This document shows, one piece after another, positions 36,140 through 44,197 of a stretch of 64,000 bases of DNA. A program made the translations under genes and the position numbers. The notes below the pieces were generated by a model. The model did not search any database. It worked only from the letters and a program-made list of their open reading frames with translations, and was not told where the DNA came from. Numbering within the stretch: position 1 is the first letter of the stretch; each line of letters opens with the position of its first letter. Source of the stretch: Oleisolibacter albus (lineage in GTDB: Bacteria > Pseudomonadota > Alphaproteobacteria > Azospirillales > Azospirillaceae); the NCBI RefSeq assembly GCF_003336875.1, contig NZ_QGNJ01000010.1, positions 62,001 through 126,000 on the forward strand. The letters run 5' to 3'.

Positions 36140-36661
36140 ATGTCTTGTCCCATGCCCCGCCGCTCCCGCGCCGCCTCCGCCCTGCTCGCCGGTCTCCTGC
36201 TGTGCCTCGGGCCGGCCGTGGCCCGGGCCGCCTGCACCGATGCCGCGGCCCCGGCGGTGAACTGGCGCCGCTGCTATCTCGACGGGCGGGATCTCAAGCA
36301 GACCGATCTCACCGGCGCCATGCTGCGGGAGGCCACCTTCCAGCGCAGCGACCTGACCGGCGCCACCCTGGCCGAGGCCGATGCCTACCGCGCCAAATTC
36401 ATGAGCGCCCGCCTGGACCAGGCGATCCTGGACGGGGCGCGCCTCATCGAGGCCGATCTCACCCGCGCCACGCTGACCGCGGCCCGGCTGCGCGGCACCG
36501 ATCTGCGCAACGCCATCCTGGTCGGGGCGGATCTCAAGGGCGCCGATCTCACCGGCGCCCAGATCGAAGGCGCCAGCCTGCGCCATGCCGACCTGTCGGG
36601 CGCCACCTGGATCGACGGCCAGCGCCACTGCGCCACCCCCTCCCTGGGCCAGTGCAACTGA
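36140..36661 (+). CDS. Exported pentapeptide-repeat protein
   Basis: 173 residues. A signal peptide (ASALLAGLLLCLGPAVARAA) is followed by about 20 consecutive A(D/N)Lxx pentapeptides, for example LKQTDLTGAMLREATFQRSD, LDQAILDGARLIEADLTRAT and GADLKGADLTGAQIEGASLR, which fold as a right-handed quadrilateral beta helix. Two cysteines near the mature N-terminus (ACTDA, RRCYLD) and two at the C-terminus (RHCATPSLGQC) may cap the helix by disulphides. Function unknown; some family members mimic DNA against gyrase, but export makes that unlikely here. An ATG twelve bases further in is an alternative start; neither has a good ribosome site. Confidence 0.75.
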   Translation: MSCPMPRRSRAASALLAGLLLCLGPAVARAACTDAAAPAVNWRRCYLDGRDLKQTDLTGAMLREATFQRSDLTGATLAEADAYRAKFMSARLDQAILDGARLIEADLTRATLTAARLRGTDLRNAILVGADLKGADLTGAQIEGASLRHADLSGATWIDGQRHCATPSLGQCN

Positions 36662-36705
36662 CGGCACCGCCGCAACGGGCGGGCACTTGCGCTGTTTGCG
36701 TCTTC

Positions 36706-36930
36706 ATGCGGCGCCGGCATCCCGCCCGGCCCGTCCTGGGGAGCATCGCCTTGATCCGGACCGCCCTGTCGATCGTCCTGGCCCTGGTGGCGGGCGGCGC
36801 CACCCACGCCATCGCCGGCGGCTTCCTCGCTGCCGGCGGAGGGCCGCAGGTCCTGGGCCTGATGGGCGGCCTGTCCGTGGCCGCCGCCTATGACGCCCTG
36901 GTCCGCCGCGACCTGGGCGGCGAGGACTGA
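36706..36930 (+). CDS. Small membrane protein, hypothetical
   Basis: 74 residues or 59 if a TTG at 36751 (with GGGGAG nearby) is used. Two hydrophobic segments are visible: IRTALSIVLALVAGGATHAI and GGPQVLGLMGGLSVAAAYDA, linked by a Gly-rich turn, with a charged end (LVRRDLGGED). It lies 44 bases after the pentapeptide-repeat gene on the same strand. Unrecognised; holin-like topology is only a shape comparison. Confidence 0.4.
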   Translation: MRRRHPARPVLGSIALIRTALSIVLALVAGGATHAIAGGFLAAGGGPQVLGLMGGLSVAAAYDALVRRDLGGED

Positions 36931-36972
36931 CCCGCGGGGACCCGCCCCGGCCGCCGGCACGGCCAGATGCCG

Positions 36973-37641
36973 TCACTGCCAGATGTTGATGCGGCCGCCG
37001 GCACAGCGGTAGCGCCAGGACTGCCCCTCCCACCAGATGCTGCCGTCATCGGGCAGGCCGGTGAAATTGGCGCGGGCACGCTGGCCGAAGCGATCGACGA
37101 ACCCCTGATAGACCTGCTGCTGGCAGGCGCTCAACCCCGGCCCGCTGCCGCGATCGTCGTCCCAGATGATCGCGCCGCCCGCGGGCGGCGGCAGGGGGCG
37201 CGGCCATGGCGCGGGCGGCGGCGGCGGACGGCCCCAGGGATCGTCCCAGCGGTCATCCTGCCAGGGGTCCCGGTCCCAGCGGCCCCGGTCCCACGGGTCG
37301 TCGTCCCGCCCGCCCCAGCGGCCCGGCGTCTCCACCTCGCGCAGGGACGAGATGGCGTCGAGATAGCTCATCCCCTCCAGGTTGGCCAGGCGGGTCCCCG
37401 GCCCCAGCGTCCGGCACTTGCGATAGCCGGCGTGCTTGCACACGTCCCAGGTGCCGCCATGCACCACCAGCGAGCGGGCCCGGTCGTTCCAGCGGCCATA
37501 GCCGTCGAGATTGCCCACATCGCTGCGCAGGGTCAGGCGGTCCCCACGGAAGCCCGGCTCGGAATACAGCGTGATGGCCCCGGCCAGGGCGGACCCCGAC
37601 CAGAGCACCGCCGCCACCGTCATCGCCAGCAATCCCTTCAT
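36973..37641 (-). CDS. Exported beta/gamma-crystallin-type protein
   Basis: 222 residues. Signal peptide KGLLAMTVAAVLWSGSALA, then one beta/gamma-crystallin domain: ITLYSEPGFRGDRLTLRSDV, YGRWNDRARSLVVHGGTWDV and the Cys pair in CKHAGYRKCRTLGPG, ending RLANLEGMSYLDAISSLR. Greek-key motifs of this kind often bind calcium. A linker made of repeated D, R, W and P (DPWDRGRWDRDPW, then a proline run) separates it from a C-terminal domain with two cysteines (SACQQQVYQGFVDRFGQRAR; SWRYRCAGGRINIW). A GGGGAGACGG site precedes the ATG. Probably periplasmic or surface, perhaps stress-related. Confidence 0.8.
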   Translation of the reverse strand: MKGLLAMTVAAVLWSGSALAGAITLYSEPGFRGDRLTLRSDVGNLDGYGRWNDRARSLVVHGGTWDVCKHAGYRKCRTLGPGTRLANLEGMSYLDAISSLREVETPGRWGGRDDDPWDRGRWDRDPWQDDRWDDPWGRPPPPPAPWPRPLPPPAGGAIIWDDDRGSGPGLSACQQQVYQGFVDRFGQRARANFTGLPDDGSIWWEGQSWRYRCAGGRINIWQ

Positions 37642-37818
37642 CGGCCGTCTCCCCAGGCAGGCGGCCCCGCCCTCCCGACCGGAGGACCGCCGCGCAGGCG
37701 GGGCCAGCCTCAGGCTGGCGGGTCTTTGTGGCCGCCGCACGGCACGGGCGCGGCACGGCGGCGGCATCCCGGCCGGGAAGACGGGCATACAGGGAGGATG
37801 AGACCGGATGCGGCCCGG

Positions 37819-38250
37819 CTACCGCCGCAGCGTCACGCGGATGGCCAGCGGCGCGCTCTCCAGCGTGATGGCCGCCGCCGCGAAGGAGGGCGGCCCCATC
37901 TCCCCCATGGCATCGTTGGAAAAGCCGAAAGGCTCCGTGGGGATGCCCAGCAGGTTGGTGTCCAGCGTGCCGTTGGCGTTGAGGTCCTGGAACACCCGCA
38001 CGGCATAGCGGCCGGGCGGCAGCGGCCCCAGGCTCAGATGCACGCCCTCCTCGGCCTGCCGCATCATCAGGGCGGCGAAAGGCTGCCCCTTGTGCTCGAA
38101 ATCCTCGGCCGACGCATAGAGGGCGGCCCGCAGGGTCCCTTGCCCGCCGGGCGCCAGATTGACCACGGTCAGCGACAGGTCCGCCGCCCGGGCCGGCCAT
38201 GGCGCCCCGGGACCGGCCAGCAGCAAAACGCACAGGAACAGGGCGCGCAT
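37819..38250 (-). CDS. DUF2141 family exported protein
   Basis: 143 residues. Signal peptide (ALFLCVLLLAGPGAPWPARA) and the whole DUF2141 domain: LSLTVVNLAPGGQGTLRAAL, then LGPLPPGRYAVRVFQDLNAN, GTLDTNLLGIPTEPFGFSND and GPPSFAAAAITL. The D-N-G-x-L-D-x-N-x-x-G-I-P motif is the family hallmark and resembles a calcium-binding loop. Function unknown; often next to other small exported proteins, as here with the crystallin-type gene 178 bases downstream on the same strand. Confidence 0.88.
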   Translation of the reverse strand: MRALFLCVLLLAGPGAPWPARAADLSLTVVNLAPGGQGTLRAALYASAEDFEHKGQPFAALMMRQAEEGVHLSLGPLPPGRYAVRVFQDLNANGTLDTNLLGIPTEPFGFSNDAMGEMGPPSFAAAAITLESAPLAIRVTLRR

Positions 38251-38356
38251 CGGGCATGACCTCCGGACGGGGAATCCGCCGCAGGATATGCCGCCCGTCC
38301 TTGCACCGGCGACCCGGCCAGGGGAGGTAGCCTGGACGGCCGCGCGGCTTCCCTGC

Positions 38357-38578
38357 TCATCCCTGGTCGATGATGCGGGTATTCTCCTCCGCCAGCACCA
38401 TGGCCTCGGTCAGCAGGCCCAGGATGCGGATATTGTTGGCCAGCACGGCCTTCATTTCCCGCCGGGGATCGCTGCGGTAGGACACCATGCGCTCCAGCAG
38501 ATCTGCCCGCAGCGCGAACAGGATTTCTTCCGTCTTCAGACCCTGCGGATTGTCGCGGGATACCAGATACAGCGTCAT
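38357..38578 (-). CDS. Small cytosolic hypothetical protein
   Basis: 73 residues, soluble and helical: VSRDNPQGLKTEEILFALRA, LLERMVSYRSDPRREMKAVL, NNIRILGLLTEAMVLAEENT. An AGGGAGACG ribosome site lies just upstream. It sits about 100 bases downstream of metF on the same strand and might be the last gene of that operon. Unrecognised. Confidence 0.6.
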   Translation of the reverse strand: MTLYLVSRDNPQGLKTEEILFALRADLLERMVSYRSDPRREMKAVLANNIRILGLLTEAMVLAEENTRIIDQG

Positions 38579-38681
38579 GGGCGTCTCCCTGCGGCCGGCC
38601 CCTTCATCGCCGGGCCGGCCCTTATCCCCGAAAGGATGAAGCGCTTGTCTGTCCGGATCAAGCCGCCGGGGGGATAGGCGC

Positions 38682-39623
38682 TCAGGCCGGAACCGCCGCG
38701 GGCCGCTTGGCGCGCAGCCCCAGCATATGGCAGATGGCCACGGTCAGTTCCGCCCGGTTCAGGGTATAGAAATGGAACTGGTCGACCCCATGCTTGGCCA
38801 GGAAGCGGCACTGTTCCACCGCCACCGTGGCCGCCACCAGCTGGCGCGTCTCCGGGGCCTCGTCCAGCCCGTCGAACAGGTCGCGCATCCAGTCCGGCAC
38901 ATGGGCGTTGCACTTGCCGCCCATCTCCGCCGCCTTGGTGAAGTTCAGGATCGGCATGATGCCGGGCACCAGGGCGACATCGATGCCCCGGGCGGCCACC
39001 ATGTCGCGGAAGCGCAGGAAGGCCGTGGGATCGAAGAAGAACTGGCTGATGGCGCGGGTGGCGCCGGCATCGACCTTGCGTTTGAGATTGTCCAGGTCCG
39101 CCGCGGCGCTGACCGCTTCCGGGTGGGTCTCCGGGAAGCAGGCGACGGAGATCTCGAAATCGGCGACCCGCTTCAGGCCGGCCACCAGATCGGCGGCATA
39201 GGCATAGCCGCCGGGATGGGGTTCATAGCCCAGACCGCCCAGACCGCCGCTGCCGTCCGGCCGCGGCGGCGGATCGCCGCGCAGGGCGACGATATGGCGG
39301 ATGCCGGCCTCCCAATAGGCACGGGCGATGGAGTCGATCTCCTCCCGCGTGGCCGCCACACAGGTCAGGTGGGCCGCCGCCGGGATGCCGGTCTGCTTCT
39401 GGATCTCCGTCACCGTGGCATGGGTACGCTCGCGCGTGCTGCCGCCGGCCCCATAGGTGACCGAGACGAAGGCCGGCCGCAGCGGCGCCAGGCGATGGAT
39501 CGCCTGCCACAGCGTCTCGTTCATCTTCTCGGTCTTGGGCGGAAAGAACTCGAAACTGACCGCCAGGTTCCCGGAAGCGGACTGGGGCGGATGGGTGGCG
39601 TCCATCAGGTCGGCAAGGCTCAT
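38682..39623 (-). CDS. metF: 5,10-methylenetetrahydrofolate reductase
   Basis: 313 residues. FAD enzyme making 5-methyl-tetrahydrofolate, the methyl donor used by MetH. Barrel motifs: AVSFEFFPPKTEKMNETLWQ, FVSVTYGAGGSTRERTHATV, AHLTCVAATREEIDSIARAY, IVALRGDPPPRPDG, and TRAISQFFFDPTAFLRFRDM; the C-terminal HGVDQFHFYTLNRAELTVAI binds folate/flavin. It begins five bases after the stop of the ArsR-type regulator gene, so the two form an operon. This pairs methyl-donor supply with the sensing of SAM. Confidence 0.97.
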   Translation of the reverse strand: MSLADLMDATHPPQSASGNLAVSFEFFPPKTEKMNETLWQAIHRLAPLRPAFVSVTYGAGGSTRERTHATVTEIQKQTGIPAAAHLTCVAATREEIDSIARAYWEAGIRHIVALRGDPPPRPDGSGGLGGLGYEPHPGGYAYAADLVAGLKRVADFEISVACFPETHPEAVSAAADLDNLKRKVDAGATRAISQFFFDPTAFLRFRDMVAARGIDVALVPGIMPILNFTKAAEMGGKCNAHVPDWMRDLFDGLDEAPETRQLVAATVAVEQCRFLAKHGVDQFHFYTLNRAELTVAICHMLGLRAKRPAAVPA

Positions 39624-39628
39624 GGCGA

Positions 39629-40603
39629 TCAGGCTCCGGTGGCAGCGGGAACGGGCCGCGGACGGGTAGAGGACAGGGCGGGACGGGAAGCCCGCCAGAT
39701 GCAGACGGTCAGCGGATCACCCGGCAGCAGCACGGCCGGGTCCGGGGTCAGCCCGGCCCGGGACAGCCAGCCCGCGACCTCGGCCGGTTCGAACCCCAGC
39801 CGGCGGTGGGCATGCTCGCTGCGCAGATAATCCAGGGTGTGGGCGGCGAAATCGACGATCAGCAGCACGCCGCCGGGACGCAGCACCCGCGCCGCCTCGG
39901 CCAGGGCGCCGGCCGGGTCCTCGGCGAAATGCAGCACCTGGTGGATGATGACCACATCCTGGCTCTGCCCCGGCAGCGGCAGCTGGTACATGTCGCCCAG
40001 GCGGACCTGGGCATGGCGCAGCCCGGCCTTCTCCAGATTGACGCGGGCCACGGCCAGCATGTCGCGCGACCCGTCGATGCCCACCACCCGCGCCGCCCGC
40101 GGGGCGGTCAGCTCCAGCATGCGGCCGGTGCCGGTGCCGATGTCCAGCAGGTCGCCGATCTCGCCCGTGGGCAGCAGGCGGAGCAGCTTCTCCTCCACCT
40201 CCCGTTCCGGCACATGCAGGCCGCGGATCTCATGCCAGCGGGCGGCATTCTCGCTGAAATAGCGGTCGGCGGCGGCCCGGCGGGCCGCGCGGATGCCGCC
40301 CAGCCGCTCCAGATCCAGCGACAGGCTCTCGTCCCCGCCCGGGATGGCATCCACCAGGGTCTGGGCCAGATCGGCGGTCGGGCCACGCTCGGCCAGACGG
40401 TAATAGGCCCAGATGCCTTCGCGGTAGCGCTCCAGCAGGCCGGCCTCGCACAGCAGCTTCAGATGCCGGGACACACGCGGCTGGCTCTGCCCCAGGATCT
40501 GCGTCAGCTCCGTGACCGTCAGCTCGCCCCGGGCGCACAGGGCCAACAGGCGGAGCCGGGTCGGCTCGGCCGCGGCCTTCAGCGCGTTCAGCAGGAATTC
40601 CAT
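39629..40603 (-). CDS. ArsR-family regulator fused to a SAM-dependent methyltransferase domain (SamR-like)
   Basis: 324 residues. The first 90 form an ArsR winged helix: NALKAAAEPTRLRLLALCAR, GELTVTELTQILGQSQPRVS, RHLKLLCEAGLLERYREGIW. From about residue 130 a class I methyltransferase follows: motif I LLDIGTGTGRMLELTAPRAA, VVGIDGSRDMLAVARVNLEK, and VVIIHQVLHFAEDPAGALAE. No arsenic or metal Cys motif is present. ArsR-methyltransferase fusions next to metF are known methionine-cycle regulators, with SAM or SAH thought to be the ligand, the enzyme fold serving as sensor. A matching palindrome lies in its own leader and another before metH. It is the first gene of an operon with metF and diverges from mlaA. 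Confidence 0.9.
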   Translation of the reverse strand: MEFLLNALKAAAEPTRLRLLALCARGELTVTELTQILGQSQPRVSRHLKLLCEAGLLERYREGIWAYYRLAERGPTADLAQTLVDAIPGGDESLSLDLERLGGIRAARRAAADRYFSENAARWHEIRGLHVPEREVEEKLLRLLPTGEIGDLLDIGTGTGRMLELTAPRAARVVGIDGSRDMLAVARVNLEKAGLRHAQVRLGDMYQLPLPGQSQDVVIIHQVLHFAEDPAGALAEAARVLRPGGVLLIVDFAAHTLDYLRSEHAHRRLGFEPAEVAGWLSRAGLTPDPAVLLPGDPLTVCIWRASRPALSSTRPRPVPAATGA

Positions 40604-40639
40604 GGCCTCTCCGGCGGGGCAGTCTCAGCTTCAATCAAT

Positions 40640-40659
40640 ATATAAAGATATATTTATGC
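40640..40659 (-). promoter_or_regulatory. Operator in the regulator-metF leader
   Basis: ATATAAAGATATATTTATGC matches the metH palindrome at 17 of 20 positions with the same ATAAAGATAT core, 37 bases upstream of the regulator start codon. It overlaps the probable -10 region, fitting self-repression. Confidence 0.75.
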
Positions 40660-40876
40660 GAACGCAACGCCGCCGATCCGGGTCTTGGGCGTACAACCTT
40701 TCCCGGGCTGGGGCCGGTGTCACAGGGCCCCGGGCGGCGAACGCTCCCCCGTCCCGCTGGCCTGCCCGCCCCGCGCATGGCAGTGTGGAGCGGTGCGCGG
40801 GAGCCAATAGGGTCGTCAGCCGTTATATCCCACCAGCCTGCCGCCCACAGGGCACTCCACCGGAAATACTGCGCCC

Positions 40877-41647
40877 ATGTCCTGCCGCGCCCCTGTCACC
40901 CTCGCCGCCACCGCCGTGCTGATGCTGCTGACCGGCTGCGCATCGACGCCGCAGACAACCGCATCCGCCCGCCCCGGCCCCAACGATCCGCTGGAGCCGG
41001 TCAACCGTGGCATCTTCTGGGTCAACGAGGCTGTCGATGTCGTGCTGATCCGCCCGGCGGCGGAGATCTACCGGGCCGTCCTGCCGGACCCGGCCCAGAC
41101 CGGCGTGCGCAATGTCCTGCGCAACCTGCGCTCGCCGCTGGATCTGGCCAACCAGACACTGCAGGGCGACTGGAACGGCGCCGGCAACGTGCTGGAGCGC
41201 TTCGCCCTCAACACCACCGTCGGCATCGGCGGCCTGATCGACGTGGCGGCCCGGCAGGGCATCCCCTACGAGTATGAGAGCTTCGACCAGACCCTGGCCG
41301 TTTGGGGCGTGCCCGAGGGTCCCTATCTCGTGCTGCCGCTGATCGGCCCGTCCTCGGTGCGCGACGCCGTCGGCTTCGGTGGCGAATATCTGGGCGATCC
41401 GGTCCGTCTCTACGCTGACAACAACGACCTTGAATGGGCCAGCTACACCCGCACCGGCCTGACCGTGCTGGATACCCGCGCCGGCTATATCGACGTCATC
41501 GACGATCTGCGCCGCAACAGCTTCGACTATTACGCCGCCATGCGCTCGCTCTACCGCCAGCGCCGCGACGGGCTGATCCGTGACGGTGCCCCAGATCCGA
41601 CGCAAATGCCCGATATTCCCGACTATGACAATTCCTCGACGCCCTGA
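40877..41647 (+). CDS. mlaA: Outer-membrane phospholipid-trafficking lipoprotein MlaA
   Basis: 256 residues. Lipoprotein signal with lipobox LTGC near residue 21. The MlaA/VacJ domain: NDPLEPVNRGIFWVNEAVDV, GVRNVLRNLRSPLDLANQTL, ALNTTVGIGGLIDVAARQGI, FDQTLAVWGVPEGPYLVLPL and IGPSSVRDAVGFGGEYL. MlaA removes misplaced phospholipids from the outer leaflet and passes them to MlaC. mlaC is the next gene, 94 bases downstream; the mlaFEDB transporter genes are not here, an arrangement common in alphaproteobacteria. Confidence 0.95.
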   Translation: MSCRAPVTLAATAVLMLLTGCASTPQTTASARPGPNDPLEPVNRGIFWVNEAVDVVLIRPAAEIYRAVLPDPAQTGVRNVLRNLRSPLDLANQTLQGDWNGAGNVLERFALNTTVGIGGLIDVAARQGIPYEYESFDQTLAVWGVPEGPYLVLPLIGPSSVRDAVGFGGEYLGDPVRLYADNNDLEWASYTRTGLTVLDTRAGYIDVIDDLRRNSFDYYAAMRSLYRQRRDGLIRDGAPDPTQMPDIPDYDNSSTP

Positions 41648-41741
41648 CCTTCTGGCACCGCCTGCCGTGACGCCTGTCACTGCCCCGCTGTTGGGCGGGG
41701 CTGATGTTGACTTCTCGAAGCGAGCCCCCCACGTGACACCC

Positions 41742-42389
41742 ATGATGACCAACCGCCGTAGCATTTTCCGTGGCGCCGTCGGCCTTCTGCTGGCCGGCCT
41801 TGTCGCCTTCGCCCTTCCCGCCGCCGCCCAGCAGGCCGGCAAGGCGCCGTCCGACTTCGTGCAGAAGCTGGGCGACCGCGCCATTTCGGTGCTGGCCGAT
41901 CCCAAGGTCAGCAAGCCGCAGGCCGTGGAGGTCTTCCGCGAGCTGCTGAACGACAATTTCGACGTCCAGACCATCGGCCGCTTCGTGCTCGGCCGCTACT
42001 GGAACACGGCGCAGCCGGCCCAGCAGAAGGAATACATGTCGCTGTTCGAGCAGATGATCGTCGAGGTCTATGCCGAGCGGTTCAGCCAGTATTCCGGGGA
42101 GACGTTCAAGGTCACCGGCTCCCAGCCGGCCGGCGAGCGTGACGCCGTGGTCACCAGCCAGGTGCTGCGGCCCAGCGGCCCGCCCGTCAATGTCGCCTGG
42201 CGCGTCCGGGGCAAGGATGGCGGCTTCAAGATCGTCGACGTGGTGGTCGAGAATGTCAGCATGAGCCAGACCCAGCGCTCCGAGTTCGCCAGTGTCATCG
42301 AGAACAATGGCGGCCGGTTCGAGGCCCTGCTGGACGCGCTGCGCCAGCGCATCCGCACGGTGCAGACCGGTCAGGCCTCGGCCAGGTAA
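41742..42389 (+). CDS. mlaC: Periplasmic phospholipid-binding protein MlaC
   Basis: 215 residues. Signal peptide (FRGAVGLLLAGLVAFALPAAAQ) and the MlaC/Ttg2D domain: DFVQKLGDRAISVLADPKVS, NDNFDVQTIGRFVLGRYWNT, EYMSLFEQMIVEVYAERFSQ, and FKIVDVVVENVSMSQTQRSE. It ferries lipids between MlaA and the inner-membrane Mla transporter. Two adjacent ATG codons open the gene; a GTG nine bases earlier is also possible. A strong terminator follows. Confidence 0.94.
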   Translation: MMTNRRSIFRGAVGLLLAGLVAFALPAAAQQAGKAPSDFVQKLGDRAISVLADPKVSKPQAVEVFRELLNDNFDVQTIGRFVLGRYWNTAQPAQQKEYMSLFEQMIVEVYAERFSQYSGETFKVTGSQPAGERDAVVTSQVLRPSGPPVNVAWRVRGKDGGFKIVDVVVENVSMSQTQRSEFASVIENNGGRFEALLDALRQRIRTVQTGQASAR

Positions 42390-42429
42390 GCGCCCGGCGT
42401 CGGGTTCCCGCCCCTCGGGGCTTCGACCG

Positions 42430-42456
42430 AACGGCCCGCCCCTGGCGGGCCGTTTT
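42430..42456 (+). terminator. Rho-independent terminator of mlaA-mlaC
   Basis: Perfect 11-bp stem AACGGCCCGCC / GGCGGGCCGTT, three-base loop, then a T run. Confidence 0.88.
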
Positions 42457-42489
42457 CCTGTCCGGGGTCCGCTGGGCTACAGTCACGCC

Positions 42490-43275
42490 ATGCTGCTGGA
42501 GATTCTCACAAGCTGGCGGACCGACTGCCCGCCGCCGCTGGCCCGCCTGGGCTACCGCTATGCCGCCGTGGCCTGCGCCGCCCGCGCCCGGCGCTGCGCC
42601 GCGGCCTGGGCACCGCATCAGCAGCGGACCCGGGCCGCCATCCTCCAGGCCGCCGCCGATGCCGATCCGGCTGGCACAGCCCTGATCCTGGGGTCCGGCC
42701 CCTGTCTCGATGTGCCGGTGGCCGAGCTGGCGGCGCGTTTCCGCCGGGTGGTCCTGGCCGATGCCGCCCAGCTGCCGGCGGCACGGGCGCTGGCCCGCCG
42801 CCATCCCGCGGTGGCGCTGGCCACCCTCGACCTGACCGGCATGGCGGCGGGGCTGGCCCAGGGCGGCCCGCCGCCGCCGCCCGGCTGCACCGCCTTCCTC
42901 GGCGATGCCGGCATCCGCCTGGTCGTCTCGGCCAACCTGCTGTCGCAGCTGCCGCTGCTGCCCCTGGCCGCCCTGGCCCGGCAGCTGCCGGATCAGGAGC
43001 TGGAGCGGATGGGACGCCGCATTGTCGAGGCCCATCTGGCCCATCTGCGGGGCTTCGCGGCCCCGGTTCTGCTGGTGAGCGACATCGAGCGCCACTGCCT
43101 TGCCGCCGACGGCACCACCCTTGCCCGCGAGGATACGCTGTTCGGCGCCACCCTGCCGCCGGGCGAGGAGTGGGACTGGCTTCTGGCGCCATCGGGGGAG
43201 CTGCCCGGCGGGCAGCAGCTGCGCACCCGCGTGCGTGCGGTGCGCCTCGACCGCAGCCGGTCCGCCCCTGCCTAG
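42490..43275 (+). CDS. Methyltransferase-like Rossmann protein, unassigned
   Basis: 261 residues. After a helical front (LEILTSWRTDCPPPLARLGY) the sequence ALILGSGPCLDVPVAELAAR resembles methyltransferase motif I, with RRVVLADAAQLPAARALARR as the acidic strand and IRLVVSANLLSQLPLLPLAA near motif IV. The end shows HLAHLRGFAAPVLLVSDIER and a charged tail. Probably binds S-adenosylmethionine or a related nucleotide, but no substrate is inferable. Its stop codon overlaps, in a CTAG tetranucleotide, the stop of the convergent binding-protein gene. Confidence 0.65.
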   Translation: MLLEILTSWRTDCPPPLARLGYRYAAVACAARARRCAAAWAPHQQRTRAAILQAAADADPAGTALILGSGPCLDVPVAELAARFRRVVLADAAQLPAARALARRHPAVALATLDLTGMAAGLAQGGPPPPPGCTAFLGDAGIRLVVSANLLSQLPLLPLAALARQLPDQELERMGRRIVEAHLAHLRGFAAPVLLVSDIERHCLAADGTTLAREDTLFGATLPPGEEWDWLLAPSGELPGGQQLRTRVRAVRLDRSRSAPA

Positions 43276-44048
43276 CCCACGGGATGGTGGGCCAGCAGCG
43301 TGTCATAGCGCCCGTCGGCACGCATGGCGGCCAGACCGGCATTGAAGGCATCGACCAGGGCCGGGGTCCGGAATCCCGCGGGGTAATCCCGCACCGGGAA
43401 CAGGTCATGCTCGACCACGGGTTCGCGGCTGTGAACCTGCGCCCGGGCGCGCTCGATCTGATGCTGCAGGATGCGGCGGTCGCCGATGACCACATCGCAG
43501 CGGCCCGACAGCAGGGCGAACAGCATCTGATCCTGCTTGGCTTCCTCGCGGTAGCCGGGCGTGTCGCGGATCGTGGCGATGATATCGGCCCCCAACGCCT
43601 GTTCGGCCCGCTGGAACACGATGACCCGCAAGCCCCGCAGGTCGGCCGGCGTCCGGATCGTCAGGCCCCGCGCCGCCAGGGACAGCGCCACATTGCGGTA
43701 CCGCAGATAGGGCTCCGTCGGCAGGACCCCGGGGATGCTGCCCACCAGCGGCGCCAGCCCGTCGATATCGCCGCGCTCCACCGCCGCCGCCAGCCGGGCA
43801 TGGGGACCGAGATAGGGTTGCACCTGAAAGCCGCCATGGGCCAGGGCGGTCGTGATGATGTCGACTTCAAGCCCGGTGACGCCGCCGCCGCTCTCTTCCA
43901 CCAGCGGCGCCACGGGGCGGAACCCGACCCGGACCGTGCTCGCGGCGTGCGACGCGGCGGGCCTCAGCACCGTGGCGCCGGCTGCGAGCGCCAGCCCGGC
44001 GAGAACGCACCGCCGTCCTACGGACGATCCCCCGTCTGCATCCCCCAC
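43272..44048 (-). CDS. Solute-binding protein, type 2 periplasmic (amino-acid-like), orphan
   Basis: 258 residues. Twin-arginine-like or Sec signal (VGRRCVLAGLALAAG), then a small bilobed SBP_bac_3 domain: RVGFRPVAPLVEESGGGVTG, LEVDIITTALAHGGFQVQPY, ERGDIDGLAPLVGSIPGVLP, ADLRGLRVIVFQRAEQALGA and LLSGRCDVVIGDRRILQHQI. It would bind a small solute in the periplasm. No permease or ATPase gene is next to it; a second binding-protein gene lies 150 bases upstream on the same strand. A receptor or sensor-partner role is possible. Confidence 0.8.
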   Translation of the reverse strand: MGDADGGSSVGRRCVLAGLALAAGATVLRPAASHAASTVRVGFRPVAPLVEESGGGVTGLEVDIITTALAHGGFQVQPYLGPHARLAAAVERGDIDGLAPLVGSIPGVLPTEPYLRYRNVALSLAARGLTIRTPADLRGLRVIVFQRAEQALGADIIATIRDTPGYREEAKQDQMLFALLSGRCDVVIGDRRILQHQIERARAQVHSREPVVEHDLFPVRDYPAGFRTPALVDAFNAGLAAMRADGRYDTLLAHHPVG

Positions 44049-44197
44049 GCCGTCCCCCTGCCTGCATCAGCGGCGCGCCAGAACCGGGCGACTGGCGCCC
44101 TGCATATCCAAATAAGCATGCCGTCCCGGAATGACCAAGTGGATTTGGTTAAAATGCGATCTTCCGTGATGATCTTTGCCGCCGCACAACCGACCGT

